Assembly (NCBI RefSeq): GCF_003353065.1
Contig: NZ_CP027806.1
Location: 3,244,501 to 3,308,500 of the forward strand
Direction: 5' to 3'
DNA length: 64,000 bases
Source of the DNA: Cyclonatronum proteinivorum
GTDB lineage: Bacteria > Bacteroidota > Rhodothermia > Balneolales > Cyclonatronaceae
The notes beneath the pieces are model-generated. The model did not search any database. It was not told the DNA's origin and saw nothing but the letters and a program-made list of their open reading frames with translations. Below, in pieces: positions 7,985 to 18,300 of the stretch (position 1 is the stretch's first letter; the number at the start of each line of letters is the position of its first letter). Position numbers and translations under genes: made by a program.

Positions 7985-10078
7985 TTATTTAACCAGCATC
8001 ATGGTACGCTGTGTTGTGAAGCTGCCGGACTGCAGACGGTACAAATAGACACCGGATGACAGGCGGCTTGCATCAAACTGTACGGTGTGTACACCAGCGC
8101 TAAAGGTTCCGTTCGCAAGCGTAGCTACGCGCTGACCCAAAACATTGAACACGTCAAGACGGATATCAGCTGATTCCGGCAGGGTGAAGTTGATGTTGGT
8201 TGTTGGGTTGAACGGGTTCGGGTAGTTCTGGCTGAGCGTGATGGCACGCGGCAGCTCGCTTCCGGGCTGAACACTTGTAGGTGTTGTCGGGAAGTAAACT
8301 GTACCGGAATACAGGTGATTGTTGGACTCCGGCTGTGTTTCGCGGGTGAGCGCAAACGTTTGTCCCCAGTCGAGCTGCGGGAAGTCTGAAAAGAGAACCG
8401 GAGCATCTGCTTCGCCCAGACCGTAATCCGGTGGCGCCGGGAAGTCGAGGTCTTCTGCTTTCCAGGTAATCTCATCAAAGGTAAAGCCACCAGCCGGCCA
8501 AAGGGTTACTTCGCCGATTACGGCTTCAGGCTCAATGTAACGGTAGTAGCGACGTCCGGCGTCAAATCCGCCGCCATTGATAACGTACGGGCCATCTTCC
8601 GGGCCGTAAGCAATACGGAAACCAAAGTGATTTTCCGTTGGAAGTGCGATTTCGAGCTCGAGCTCATACATCATCGTGTCACCGACACGGTTAAAGCGGA
8701 GACGATCACGCTGATCGGGATCATCGAGTCCAGGCTGTCCGTCACCTACAGAAAGATCTTGTGTGAGTCCGAAAATAGGTGTTTCAACCACAAGGAAGAC
8801 TTCATCATTAGCCGGGTCAAACGGATCTTCGTGCTCAAGGGCAGGAGCCATGTCGAGCGGGAAGGTTACGGTGTACGTGTCAGAACCGGTTCCTTCCACT
8901 GTAATCAGGGCCTGCTCAGGCAAGCTGTTGAAGAAGCCGATGTCACCACCGAAATCACCGGTAGCCACCTGGAAAGGCGTGCTGCCGAATTCGTAGAGGC
9001 GGTCACCGCCGCCGAATGCGCCTGGCTCTTCCCATCCGTTACCTGAAATCAGGTTAGGAATGAAGTTCGGGCTGTCTTCGTCGAAACGGCTTTCATCCCA
9101 GATAATGAAGTATTTGTAGGGAATCTGCTGACCTACTTCGCGGGTAAGAACAAAAGAACTTCTCCAAATGTCTTCGCCTTCATCGTAGGTCATGGATGTT
9201 GCTGAATCCCAGTTGTTGAATGCACCGGGAACCGCTACGCGATCGCCAATTCCGCGGTTGAAGTAACCGAGCTGCTCAAGGAGGCTTACGTTGGCACGGA
9301 ATTCAACTTCCGCTTCAATCACTTCGCCGCTTGGCGGTACTTCATTGTTGAAATTGGTCCAGCGGATAGTAGAGTCGGCAGCCGGAACAAAGAATGTTTT
9401 ATCCGCGCCGTCTTCCCACTGCACACCATCGGGCGTGTCGATAACGTACTTGTAAAGTACCTGACCGGTTTCCTGATTGTAGTTGCCGCGTACACCAACT
9501 ATGTGATCCGGATTTTCGGGATCATACTGTGATGTAGCAACCCGCGCCCCAACGTTCACCCGGAAGTGAACAGCGGTGAACCCTTCATCAGAAGGCTCGA
9601 AAGGAGCCGTACGACCTGCGTCTGTTCCGGCGAAGAACTCAATCGGAAGCACAATATCGCTGTCCGCGTCTTCAGGAACTTCAAACATGTAGTTTCCGCC
9701 GCCAACAGGATCAAATTCCCATCCGTCATTGAATCCAATGCCGTTTTCAGTGTCGTTTCCTGCCCAGAATTTATAGGCAAGCTGATCGCCCGGGGCCATC
9801 AGCACGTTAAATTCCCAGTAATCACCGGCGATGTTCTGCCCCTGAACAGAGCTTGAACCCCAGTTGATATTCTGGCCAAAGTAGTCTTCGTTGCTAAATT
9901 CAGAACCATTTACAGCACCACGAATTTGAAGCACCCCGTCTGCGCTGAGTGTATCAGCAACGGTTGAGGTGTTCACCCGGAAGGTGACCGTAATCGGGTC
10001 GTCTTCAGCTACTGCCTGCATGCTTACGCCAAAAACAAACAGCGCCAGCATCATCAGCATTTTGGTAAAGGTTTTCAT
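7985..10078 (-). CDS. Secreted multi-domain protein with starch-binding-like modules and T9SS sorting domain
   Basis: 697 residues: signal peptide (1-24), then at least three repeated beta-sandwich modules. Each contains phrases typical of CBM20/E-set-like folds, for example FRVN...IRGAVNGSEF, VRGNYNQE, and VAVPGAFNNWDS...IPYKYFI...GGGDRLYEF (about 250-370). The C-terminus carries a T9SS type A sorting domain (NYPNPFNPTT ... FNVLGQRVATL ... MMLVK). No catalytic domain is seen, so I infer a surface glucan-binding protein helping the neighbouring amylase. The start is supported by AAGAGGT six bases upstream of the ATG. It is separated from lacI by a strong terminator, so it is a distinct transcription unit. 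The glucan-binding role is inference from module pattern and neighbourhood. Confidence 0.8.
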   Translation of the reverse strand: MKTFTKMLMMLALFVFGVSMQAVAEDDPITVTFRVNTSTVADTLSADGVLQIRGAVNGSEFSNEDYFGQNINWGSSSVQGQNIAGDYWEFNVLMAPGDQLAYKFWAGNDTENGIGFNDGWEFDPVGGGNYMFEVPEDADSDIVLPIEFFAGTDAGRTAPFEPSDEGFTAVHFRVNVGARVATSQYDPENPDHIVGVRGNYNQETGQVLYKYVIDTPDGVQWEDGADKTFFVPAADSTIRWTNFNNEVPPSGEVIEAEVEFRANVSLLEQLGYFNRGIGDRVAVPGAFNNWDSATSMTYDEGEDIWRSSFVLTREVGQQIPYKYFIIWDESRFDEDSPNFIPNLISGNGWEEPGAFGGGDRLYEFGSTPFQVATGDFGGDIGFFNSLPEQALITVEGTGSDTYTVTFPLDMAPALEHEDPFDPANDEVFLVVETPIFGLTQDLSVGDGQPGLDDPDQRDRLRFNRVGDTMMYELELEIALPTENHFGFRIAYGPEDGPYVINGGGFDAGRRYYRYIEPEAVIGEVTLWPAGGFTFDEITWKAEDLDFPAPPDYGLGEADAPVLFSDFPQLDWGQTFALTRETQPESNNHLYSGTVYFPTTPTSVQPGSELPRAITLSQNYPNPFNPTTNINFTLPESADIRLDVFNVLGQRVATLANGTFSAGVHTVQFDASRLSSGVYLYRLQSGSFTTQRTMMLVK

Positions 10079-10200
10079 ATGTACCTCTTTTGTTGGTTTA
10101 GATTTACGGTTTCCCGCTTGTATTTCAGATTTATTCTGAAAAGAGTAAGGTGACTGTGCAAGCCATTACGGATTTCACAGCTACCTAAAATGGTTGAAGC

Positions 10201-11274
10201 TTAAAATTTGACTTTAAGTGAGAATCGGTTGGTTACCCCGAGTATTTTGTGGCTTTGCAGCGCGTAACCAATGTTCAGGCCCAGCCCGCCGCTCAGCTCG
10301 TAGTTCACCCAGCCGCCGGCTGCGAATTCAAACATCCGGTCGTCGAGCAACAGGTCCGGAAGACCCGCCTGCACAGCAAACAGCTCGTCAAAAAACGCCG
10401 CCTCTATACCCAGATTAACGCTCTGCGTGTTGTTGCTCGGGCTCACGCCGTCGGCCATCAGCGTTACGCGTACCGTCTCGGTTTTAACCCCGTCCCACGC
10501 CAGGCCCACCTGCAGCAACAGCGGCAGATCGAAGTCTTTAGTCTCCAGACGCGCAGGCACGTTCGGGTTGTTGCCCGCTGAGCCACGGTCAATATCCACC
10601 GGCACGTTCAGGTCTTTGCCCGTGATGTTGAGCTTCTGACCGAAGTTGGCAAAGCGTACCCCAAAGCGGATGCCGTCGAAGGGCGTCACGTAGGTCGTTC
10701 CCAGATCGAAGGCAAAACCCCCGCTGCTGGAATTCCAAATCTGCTCGTGCACATACTTGACCGTTGCGCCGATGGCGAAGTCACGCATGAGGAACTGTGA
10801 GTAGGTCAGTCCGGCCGCGTAGGAGTAGGCGCCAAAGAAACGGCCCGTGCCGTCCTGCTCCTGCATGGTGGTTTCTTCCATGTCGTCCATGGTCAGCGCG
10901 CTCACGCTCAGCCCTACCGTACCTGCGCCGGGTATCGGCAGTGCGATACCCACAAAGTTGTGACGAAGGTCGGCAAACCATTCCGAATGCTCAATGTGCA
11001 CCTGACGCTCGCGGACCATCGCCAGCGCTCCGGGGTTCCAGTACATGGCCGTCGCGTCGTTGACCGAAGCCGTGATCGCGTTGCCCACGCCCGTTGCCCG
11101 CGTGCCGACCGGAATGTTCAGAAACTCGGCCGCAGAGGTCCCCGATTTCGAGATCTCCTGACCCTGCACCTGCTGCGGGGCTGACAGCCAGCCCGCGCTA
11201 ATCATCACCGTGAATACCAGCACAGCCGGTAACAGGCGCTTCATGCTCAATTTCGTGTTCATTTGATTTCTCAT
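10201..11274 (-). CDS. PorV/PorQ-family outer-membrane protein, second operon copy
   Basis: 357 residues with a signal peptide and the PorV/UPF0164 pattern: GTSAAEFLNIPVGTRATGVG followed by NDATAMYWNPGALA, then alternating hydrophobic/polar strands of a beta-barrel ending in an aromatic-terminated strand (FSLKVKF). PorV is the outer-membrane shuttle of type IX secretion: it collects cargo with C-terminal sorting domains from the translocon and hands it to the surface attachment complex. The gene begins 12 bases after cargo B, whose stop overlaps the Shine-Dalgarno-like AGGGGGC, suggesting translational coupling. The protein is residue-for-residue identical to the one encoded at 14143-15216, while the DNA differs at about 16 positions. 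It is the last gene of the six-gene operon; I see no clear terminator after it. Confidence 0.88.
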   Translation of the reverse strand: MRNQMNTKLSMKRLLPAVLVFTVMISAGWLSAPQQVQGQEISKSGTSAAEFLNIPVGTRATGVGNAITASVNDATAMYWNPGALAMVRERQVHIEHSEWFADLRHNFVGIALPIPGAGTVGLSVSALTMDDMEETTMQEQDGTGRFFGAYSYAAGLTYSQFLMRDFAIGATVKYVHEQIWNSSSGGFAFDLGTTYVTPFDGIRFGVRFANFGQKLNITGKDLNVPVDIDRGSAGNNPNVPARLETKDFDLPLLLQVGLAWDGVKTETVRVTLMADGVSPSNNTQSVNLGIEAAFFDELFAVQAGLPDLLLDDRMFEFAAGGWVNYELSGGLGLNIGYALQSHKILGVTNRFSLKVKF

Positions 11275-11370
11275 TGGTTTAGCCCCCTATTTGATTACCG
11301 CGAATTTGCCAACCTTCTCTCCTATACCGGGCGCATCCACATGGTAGATGTACACCCCATAGGAAAGCTC
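10201..11370 (-). repeat. Direct repeat, copy 2 (PorV gene plus 3' end of the upstream cargo gene)
   Basis: This 1170-bp segment aligns without gaps to 14143-15312 (constant offset 3942). I count roughly 19 mismatches by eye, about 98% identity. The match ends abruptly inside the cargo C-terminal domain, then resumes patchily further into that domain (near 11445-11510 against 15390-15455). Confidence 0.85.
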
Positions 11371-14127
11371 GCGGTTTTCACTGGTGATCATATCCCAGAC
11401 GTAACGGCTTTCCGTAGCCGGGTTATCGACACGCAGGGTTTGGAGGAGCCGGCCTGATACGCTGAAGATGCGGATCGTAGCCTGCTGCGGCAGGTTGGTG
11501 AAGTGCAGCTGACGGCCGCCCGTGCGGGGTTCAGCTACATGCGTTACCAGATACGGATTCGGAACCACACGAATGAGGGAGAGCGGATCTTCCACTTCGC
11601 TCAGGTCGACATCAGGGAAGTTGGAGCCGTCAATGGTGAAGGTGAATTCATCGGCCGATGTAAGCGGCTTCACGGTAAAGAAGCGAAGCTCATCGCCTTC
11701 AGACGGATCAACTGTGAGGCCAAACGGGCTTGTTGCGGTACGGGCAAGCATGGATACCCGCCAGGTATCCCGAAGCTCACCGTCGTCGCGGACATCTTCC
11801 AGAATGTAGAGGATGTCGCTTCTTGACTGATTGTTGTTGTCAAAGGCAGCCCTGAAGCGGCGGAAATCCTCGGTCGCCTGCCAGGTCTGTCCCTGATTAC
11901 TGCTTCGGAGTCGGGTTGAGTTGGCGCCAACGGCTACGAGTGAAGACGTACCGCCTGCTATGCTCCCGATACCAAACAGCTCTACACCGGTACCGCTGTC
12001 AAGCGCTTCCCAGGTCTGACCGCCATCGGCGGTAAAGATGATGGCACCGCCGCGTCCCACAGACCAGCCGGTTGCGTTATCCGCAAAGGTGATGTCATTG
12101 AGCTGCTGATTGGTTGGGGTATCAAGTTCTGTCCAGGTTTCGCCGGCGTCTTCCGTTTTAAAGATACGGCCGCCTGTTCCTGCAACGTAGCCAGTTTGTT
12201 CATCGGTGAAATCCATCCCAAAAAACTCCAGGATTGGTCCAACCGGAAGAGGTTCCCAGTTAGTACCGCCATCCGTTGTTTTTAGGACACGGGAGTTGCC
12301 TGCGCCAAATATCAGGCCCGAAACATAGCCGGTCTGCGCGTCGGTGAAGACTACGTTGTTAAAGCGGTTCAGTACGCCCGAATCCTGTGTAACCCATGAA
12401 TCTCCGCCGTTTGTGGTTGCAATAATAACACCACCGTCGCCTACCGCCCAGCCGTTTTGCTCGTCCACGAAGTAAATGTCGCGAAGAATGGAGGTAATCC
12501 CCGTTTCCATGGGCGTCCATGTTTGACCGCCATCGGTCGTGCGGGTTACGGTTCCTTCGCGACCGGCTGCCCAGCCGTTTTGCGCGTCCACGAAATGCGC
12601 TGCTTTCAGACGCACACTTACACCGCTTTCCACGTTTGTCCAGATTTCGCCACCGTCTTCGGAGCGCTGTATCAGACCTGCGGCACCGAAAATCAGAATG
12701 TTATCGCTGCTGAGGTACACAACATCACGCAGATCCCGCGGAAGCTGCGGGTTGGTGAAGAACGCGTAATCTACTTCCTGACCGGTTACCGTGTTGGTAA
12801 TGATTACGTTAGTGCGCTCGGCAGGGATGTTTGTATTACCAATGGTGAAGGGGAGCGATTCACGCACCGGCTCATCAAAGAATTCAAAGCGGTAGTCTGA
12901 GGGCGTCGGGTTTCTGCCGGATACCCCGATTACAAAGTTGTGAATATTTGATTCTTGTTCGGTGATCCACTCCGTTCGCTCTTCATCTACTGCTACACGG
13001 TTGGGAATATCATCAATGAAAAACAACAGCCCCTCTTTAACCGGCAGCTCCACACCCTGAAAATTCTCCAGGCGGTCGAAAAGGACTTCGCCGGTTGTTG
13101 TATTGGTGAGGGAGACGCTCTTGGTAACGAGATCCACAACATTGCCGGGCCGCTCAATGAGGGTATCGGTAAATGCTATGCTGTAGTTGTGACCGCCGCG
13201 GAGGGCGTCGGGATCAATAACCTGCACATCAATGGTACCGGAACCGGAGCCGCTAATTTGCTGAACCATAGGATCCTGCGGCGCAACAAAGCCTGCGGCG
13301 CCACGCTGCGGTGTTACCGCAACGACGTTTACGCCCGTAATCACAGTTCCGTCCGGCAAAATCTCAATGTCCAAACCTGAGTCAAGTGGCGGGATGGTAT
13401 AGATAGAGTTAGGAAGCGGTATAATCGGGACGTCATCTTCATCAAACTCAATCGGCAGCTCAAACTCGGGCAGGGCGTCGCCGTGTGTGAAGGATACAAC
13501 GGCGTAGTAGTACGTACGTCCGTTGGTGAGACCGCTGTCTTCCCAGATACGGCGGATGCCGGTATCGGAACCCATCCAGATGCGCTGCCCGCCTACTGAA
13601 GCCGGATGGTATCCGGTGATGTCATTCTGCAGATCAAATACATCTTCAAAAGCCAGACGCTGTCTGTTGCCCTGATTGTCGGTAATGCGGAGTGCGTCGG
13701 TGAACTCAGGATCCGTTGACCTGAAGACCATGTAGCCCTGAAAGTTATTCGGGTTTGCAAACACATCCTCAAAAACCCCCGTAGCAACCGGGCGCTGATA
13801 CACCACGTAGCCGTCGAAGAATGGATCGTAGTGGAATTCCGCGGCGTCATCCCAGTAGAGCAACACGCTGCCGTCGCCGACAACTGCGCTGAGCTGCGGC
13901 TTGGGCGGACGTATCGGCTGAGGTCCGTTGTCATCATCCTGCGGAAAAATAAAGATTCCGCTGCTCTGCTGCTGTGCCTGAAGCTGACTTTGCGCGCTGA
14001 ACCCCGCCCCGATAAGGGCGGTGACGGCAAAGCTCATCAGCATCGTAACAAAAAATTTCATAGAAAACCTTGGGTGACCGGATTGTATCCGTTCGGAGAG
14101 GGTCTTTTGATTGGTTGTAGATTTCAT
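11287..14127 (-). CDS. T9SS-secreted surface protein with a Ycf48-like beta-propeller (cargo B)
   Basis: 946 residues. A hydrophobic signal segment lies at about 23-50 after an unusually long 22-residue n-region. The ATG at 14127 is nevertheless favoured because GGGAGGG lies 8 bases upstream. Next comes a fibronectin-like module (about 75-220) and a long region homologous to cargo A. From about 475 to 775 there are six or so Ycf48/BNR-type propeller repeats (TTDGGQTWTPMETG, FVDEQNGWAVGDGG). The end is a sorting domain (VVPNPY ... FSVSGRLLQTL ... GEKVGKFAVIK) almost identical to that of cargo A. The function is unknown; propellers of this type usually bind proteins or scaffold assemblies. It sits between two PorV genes in the operon. 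Confidence 0.8.
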   Translation of the reverse strand: MKSTTNQKTLSERIQSGHPRFSMKFFVTMLMSFAVTALIGAGFSAQSQLQAQQQSSGIFIFPQDDDNGPQPIRPPKPQLSAVVGDGSVLLYWDDAAEFHYDPFFDGYVVYQRPVATGVFEDVFANPNNFQGYMVFRSTDPEFTDALRITDNQGNRQRLAFEDVFDLQNDITGYHPASVGGQRIWMGSDTGIRRIWEDSGLTNGRTYYYAVVSFTHGDALPEFELPIEFDEDDVPIIPLPNSIYTIPPLDSGLDIEILPDGTVITGVNVVAVTPQRGAAGFVAPQDPMVQQISGSGSGTIDVQVIDPDALRGGHNYSIAFTDTLIERPGNVVDLVTKSVSLTNTTTGEVLFDRLENFQGVELPVKEGLLFFIDDIPNRVAVDEERTEWITEQESNIHNFVIGVSGRNPTPSDYRFEFFDEPVRESLPFTIGNTNIPAERTNVIITNTVTGQEVDYAFFTNPQLPRDLRDVVYLSSDNILIFGAAGLIQRSEDGGEIWTNVESGVSVRLKAAHFVDAQNGWAAGREGTVTRTTDGGQTWTPMETGITSILRDIYFVDEQNGWAVGDGGVIIATTNGGDSWVTQDSGVLNRFNNVVFTDAQTGYVSGLIFGAGNSRVLKTTDGGTNWEPLPVGPILEFFGMDFTDEQTGYVAGTGGRIFKTEDAGETWTELDTPTNQQLNDITFADNATGWSVGRGGAIIFTADGGQTWEALDSGTGVELFGIGSIAGGTSSLVAVGANSTRLRSSNQGQTWQATEDFRRFRAAFDNNNQSRSDILYILEDVRDDGELRDTWRVSMLARTATSPFGLTVDPSEGDELRFFTVKPLTSADEFTFTIDGSNFPDVDLSEVEDPLSLIRVVPNPYLVTHVAEPRTGGRQLHFTNLPQQATIRIFSVSGRLLQTLRVDNPATESRYVWDMITSENRELSYGVYIYHVDAPGIGEKVGKFAVIK

Positions 14128-14142
14128 CGTTTGTACCCTCCC

Positions 14143-15216
14143 TTAAAATTTGACTTTAAGTGAGAATCGGTTGGTTACCCCGAGTATTTTGTGGCTTTGC
14201 AGCGCGTAACCGATGTTCAGGCCCAGCCCGCCGCTCAGCTCATAGTTCACCCAGCCGCCGGCTGCGAATTCAAACATCCGGTCGTCCAGCAACAGGTCCG
14301 GAAGACCCGCCTGCACGGCAAACAGCTCGTCAAAAAACGCCGCCTCTATGCCCAGATTCACGCTCTGCGTGTTATTGCTCGGGCTCACGCCGTCGGCCAT
14401 CAGCGTTACTCGTACCGTCTCGGTTTTAACCCCGTCCCACGCCAGGCCCACCTGCAGCAACAGCGGCAGATCGAAGTCTTTAGTCTCCAGACGCGCAGGC
14501 ACGTTCGGGTTGTTGCCCGCTGAGCCACGGTCAATATCCACCGGCACGTTCAGGTCTTTGCCCGTGATGTTGAGCTTCTGACCGAAGTTGGCAAAACGTA
14601 CCCCAAAGCGGATGCCGTCGAAGGGCGTCACGTAGGTCGTTCCCAGGTCGAAGGCAAAACCCCCGCTGCTGGAATTCCAAATCTGCTCGTGCACATACTT
14701 GACCGTTGCGCCGATGGCGAAGTCACGCATGAGGAACTGTGAGTAGGTCAGTCCGGCCGCGTAGGAGTAGGCGCCAAAGAAACGGCCCGTGCCGTCCTGC
14801 TCCTGCATGGTGGTTTCTTCCATGTCGTCCATGGTCAGCGCGCTCACGCTCAGCCCTACCGTACCTGCGCCGGGTATCGGCAGTGCGATACCCACAAAGT
14901 TGTGACGAAGGTCGGCAAACCATTCCGAGTGCTCGATGTGCACCTGACGCTCGCGGACCATCGCCAGCGCTCCGGGGTTCCAGTACATGGCCGTCGCGTC
15001 GTTGACCGATGCCGTAATCGCGTTGCCCACGCCCGTTGCGCGCGTGCCCACCGGAATGTTCAGAAACTCGGCCGCAGAGGTCCCCGATTTCGAGATCTCC
15101 TGACCCTGCACCTGCTGCGGGGCTGACAGCCAGCCCGCGCTAATCATCACCGTGAATACCAGCACAGCCGGTAACAGGCGCTTCATGCTCAATTTCGTGT
15201 TCATTTGATTTCTCAT
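14143..15216 (-). CDS. PorV/PorQ-family outer-membrane protein, first operon copy
   Basis: Identical in all 357 residues to the protein encoded at 10201-11274, with the same signal peptide, GTRATGVGNAITASVNDAT motif and terminal barrel strand. It begins 12 bases after the stop of cargo A, and the stop codon overlaps the AGGGGGC ribosome-binding sequence. Cargo B starts 15 bases beyond its own stop. The arrangement cargo A, PorV, cargo B, PorV suggests that each cargo gene is accompanied by its own shuttle gene. Silent differences between the copies are scattered rather than clustered. Full function would require the rest of the T9SS machinery, which is not in this window. Confidence 0.88.
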   Translation of the reverse strand: MRNQMNTKLSMKRLLPAVLVFTVMISAGWLSAPQQVQGQEISKSGTSAAEFLNIPVGTRATGVGNAITASVNDATAMYWNPGALAMVRERQVHIEHSEWFADLRHNFVGIALPIPGAGTVGLSVSALTMDDMEETTMQEQDGTGRFFGAYSYAAGLTYSQFLMRDFAIGATVKYVHEQIWNSSSGGFAFDLGTTYVTPFDGIRFGVRFANFGQKLNITGKDLNVPVDIDRGSAGNNPNVPARLETKDFDLPLLLQVGLAWDGVKTETVRVTLMADGVSPSNNTQSVNLGIEAAFFDELFAVQAGLPDLLLDDRMFEFAAGGWVNYELSGGLGLNIGYALQSHKILGVTNRFSLKVKF

Positions 15217-15312
15217 TGATTTAGCCCCCTATTTGATTACCGCGAATTTGCCAACCTTCTCTCCTATGCCGGGCGCATCCACATGGTAGATGTACACCCC
15301 GTAGGAAAGCTC
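14143..15312 (-). repeat. Direct repeat, copy 1 (PorV gene plus 3' end of the upstream cargo gene)
   Basis: Partner of 10201-11370, same orientation, 3942 bases apart. Because the repeat includes the end of the cargo reading frame, recombination between the two copies would cleanly remove cargo B and one PorV gene while leaving cargo A with an intact sorting domain. Confidence 0.85.
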
Positions 15313-18300
15313 AAGATTATCTTTGGTGAGCATATCCCAGATATAGCGGCCATTATCGATTGAATTATTTACGTTTAGCGTCTGCACGAGGCGGCCTGAT
15401 ACGCTGAAGATGCGGATCGTAGCCTGCTGCGGCAGGTTGGTAAAGTGAAGCTGACGCACGCGTGTCTGATCAGCGCCTGCCGGACGAGGTTCTCCAAGAT
15501 GCGTACCGATGTACGGGTTGGGTACTACCCGGATATTATCGAGCTGGTTTTTGGCCAGTTCGGGATCTACATCAGGCAGGTGTGAGGCGTCGATGGTAAA
15601 TTCAAAAACATCTTCACTGGTAAACTCTCCGCTTTGATTCAGCGTGATGATATCGCCCGGCTGTGCTGCGAAGGGCTGATTCGCTTCGAAAGGCTCGAGT
15701 ACGAGTTCCCAGGCAAGCTCTTTTTCACCGGTTTCCGGATTGGTCTCGCGGATGTAGATGAGGTCGCTGTCGGTACGGCGCTGAGCGTTGTTATAAACAG
15801 CGGCGAAACCTGCATGACCGCGCTGTGCGTCGCTAATTGACGGATGCGGCAGGTAGCCAAACTCAACCGGTTCATTGGTGCGGGTGTTGATGATGCGGAA
15901 ATTCACATCGCGGGCAGGTGCCTGCATGGTGAGTGACCCCCGCTGTACCTGAACGGGTACGGAGCTGCTCTTACTGATCGCCGCATTCCGGCGGGTATCA
16001 AAGAACTCAATCCGGTAGTTTTCCATGCTGCCGTTGTGACGAATCGCGCGGATGGTCGCGGGGGTATCCGAACCGGTGCGGCTGCTCCAGCTTTGCAGAC
16101 GCAGCCTTGTGTTTGGACGCTCACCGGCAACTTGCGATGGCGCGAAGGCATCGTTCACCACGATCATTTTCACGCCGTCAAAAACAGGCAGGTCTTCACC
16201 GTTAAACTCATCTCGCTCTTCAAATATGATGCGGTCGTTGGTTACATCCGTTACCGTGAAACCGGTTGTCTGCCGCCAGGTCTGCCCGTTAGCCGTCACT
16301 TCTTCGTCCTGGAATTCGATGCGGTAGGTTGTGTTCACCTGAAGCTGACGCGGATCGAAAATACTGGTGATAATCGTACCGGTCGCACTTCCGGTACCGC
16401 CTACGCGGTTCACCGAAATTTCGGCGGGTCCCACATATCCGGCGGCAGGTCCGCCGGGTACGACAAGCTGCACATTCTGACCTGCGGTCAGCGAGCCGTC
16501 AGGATTAATACTGATGTTAACCGGTGATTCCGAAGGCGCAATATCCGCAATAGCGGCACCGCTGTTGTAGGCCGTTACGACGTAGTAGTACTGACGACCG
16601 TTGATGACATCCGTATCCACGAAATGACGCTGCAGGCCGGTATCGCTGCCGAGGAAAAACTCCAGGCCGTTGATATCAATCGGATGATTTCCGGTAATGC
16701 CGTTGGCGAGGTCAAACTGCGCGATGGGCTGCAGGAACTGAATGTTACCCCGGCCATCCGTAATGCGGCGGCTGTCGGCCAGCGCAGGATCGGTGGAGCG
16801 GTACACGCGGTATCCTTCGAAGTTACGCGGATTAACGCCAAGGCGGTCGAGGAAGCGGTCGAATACGTCTTCAGCTTCATCATCCCAGTATAGTACGACG
16901 TGTCCGTCGCCCGGAACTGCGCGCAGAAGCGGCGGCGGCGGGGCAATCGCAAACTGATAGTTGGCATCGAAAGCGCGGAAGGCGTTTTCAAGCTGCTGCG
17001 TAACCAGCTCTTCATCTGCGGTATTGGTGGTGGTTCCGGTTTGCGCTACAGAAACAGCGATAGCGAAACGCTGTACGGAACCTGCACGGAGCGGGAAGAA
17101 GCTGGAGGTAATCATCTGATCGGTATCCTGCGTAGCCGGAGGCGCGGGCGGGAACAAACCCGGTACCATAAAGCGGCGCCAGATGAGTCCGTCGTTGAAT
17201 TCCAGAGAACCCGCAGGAATCGAAGTTGCAGAGGTAATACCGATGGCGTCGGTTTCGCGCACATCTGTTTTATCAATATTCGGCTCACCAGGGAAGGGTG
17301 TGAACGCGCCTGAACTTGGGAATCCGTCCCCTTCACCGCGGGCACCGCTGCCTTCTACGCCGTCGATACCGACATCATCACGCAGGGTCCAGTCCTGATT
17401 GTTGTCAAAGAAGTCTTCTCTCGATTCATCAATCATAGGCGCTGCCGTGAACTGATTGAGGAAAAAGCGATCGAAATGAGATTCCGGGAAAACCGGATTA
17501 TTGATTCGGCTGTAAAGGTTTCTGAGCGCTTCCTGATAATCGTTAATGAAATCTGCAAATTCGGAATCATTGTTCATGCGGCGCTCAATCCACTGATCGG
17601 GAATGATCATCCCGCGCTGAATAAAGAGGCTGTCGGTCGGCACCCATTCGCCGTTGACCTGTGACCAGCCAACCGGATCAATGCCCGGGTTGCCGGCATG
17701 GCCTTCGTAGTAGCCATCCCACAAATAATTGATGAAGCGGACGGCACGGGTAACCGGCTGCGGCTGTCCCGGCAGGAAGCGTGTTAGGGTGAGGTGATTG
17801 GGCTGATTCTCATCAATCAGACCGTTGAGATCATCATCGATAAGGTTTCGGTGCCGCGCCTGCAAGGTGTCTTCCCGAACGGTCATTCCGCCGGCAGGCA
17901 GGAGGACTTCCCGGGCCACATCGCGTGCGTCGTAGGTTATCATCGTTACATCACCGGCTTCTGCGGGCGGATAGCGGAACAGGCGACGGTTGCCGTCCTG
18001 ATCCATAAGTACGATGGGATCACCGGGTTGTAGCTGACGCTCGGCAAACTGCGCTTCCGTAAACTGCGGCACGACTTCGTTGGCAAGCACATCGCGTGAA
18101 GAAATGAAGCCACCGCCATCAACGGTCAACAGGCTGTAGAGATCAACGTTACCCGGATCAAAGAGCGGACCACCACCGAGGTAGAAGTCGCTGTCGCCGT
18201 CGTTGTCGATTCCGTCAACGTCGTTGCCGGGTGTTTCCAGGAAGCGAATCGCAGCTACCCCGATTGCGGTACCGTCAAACTCCGGAGGGGATTGCGTGGG

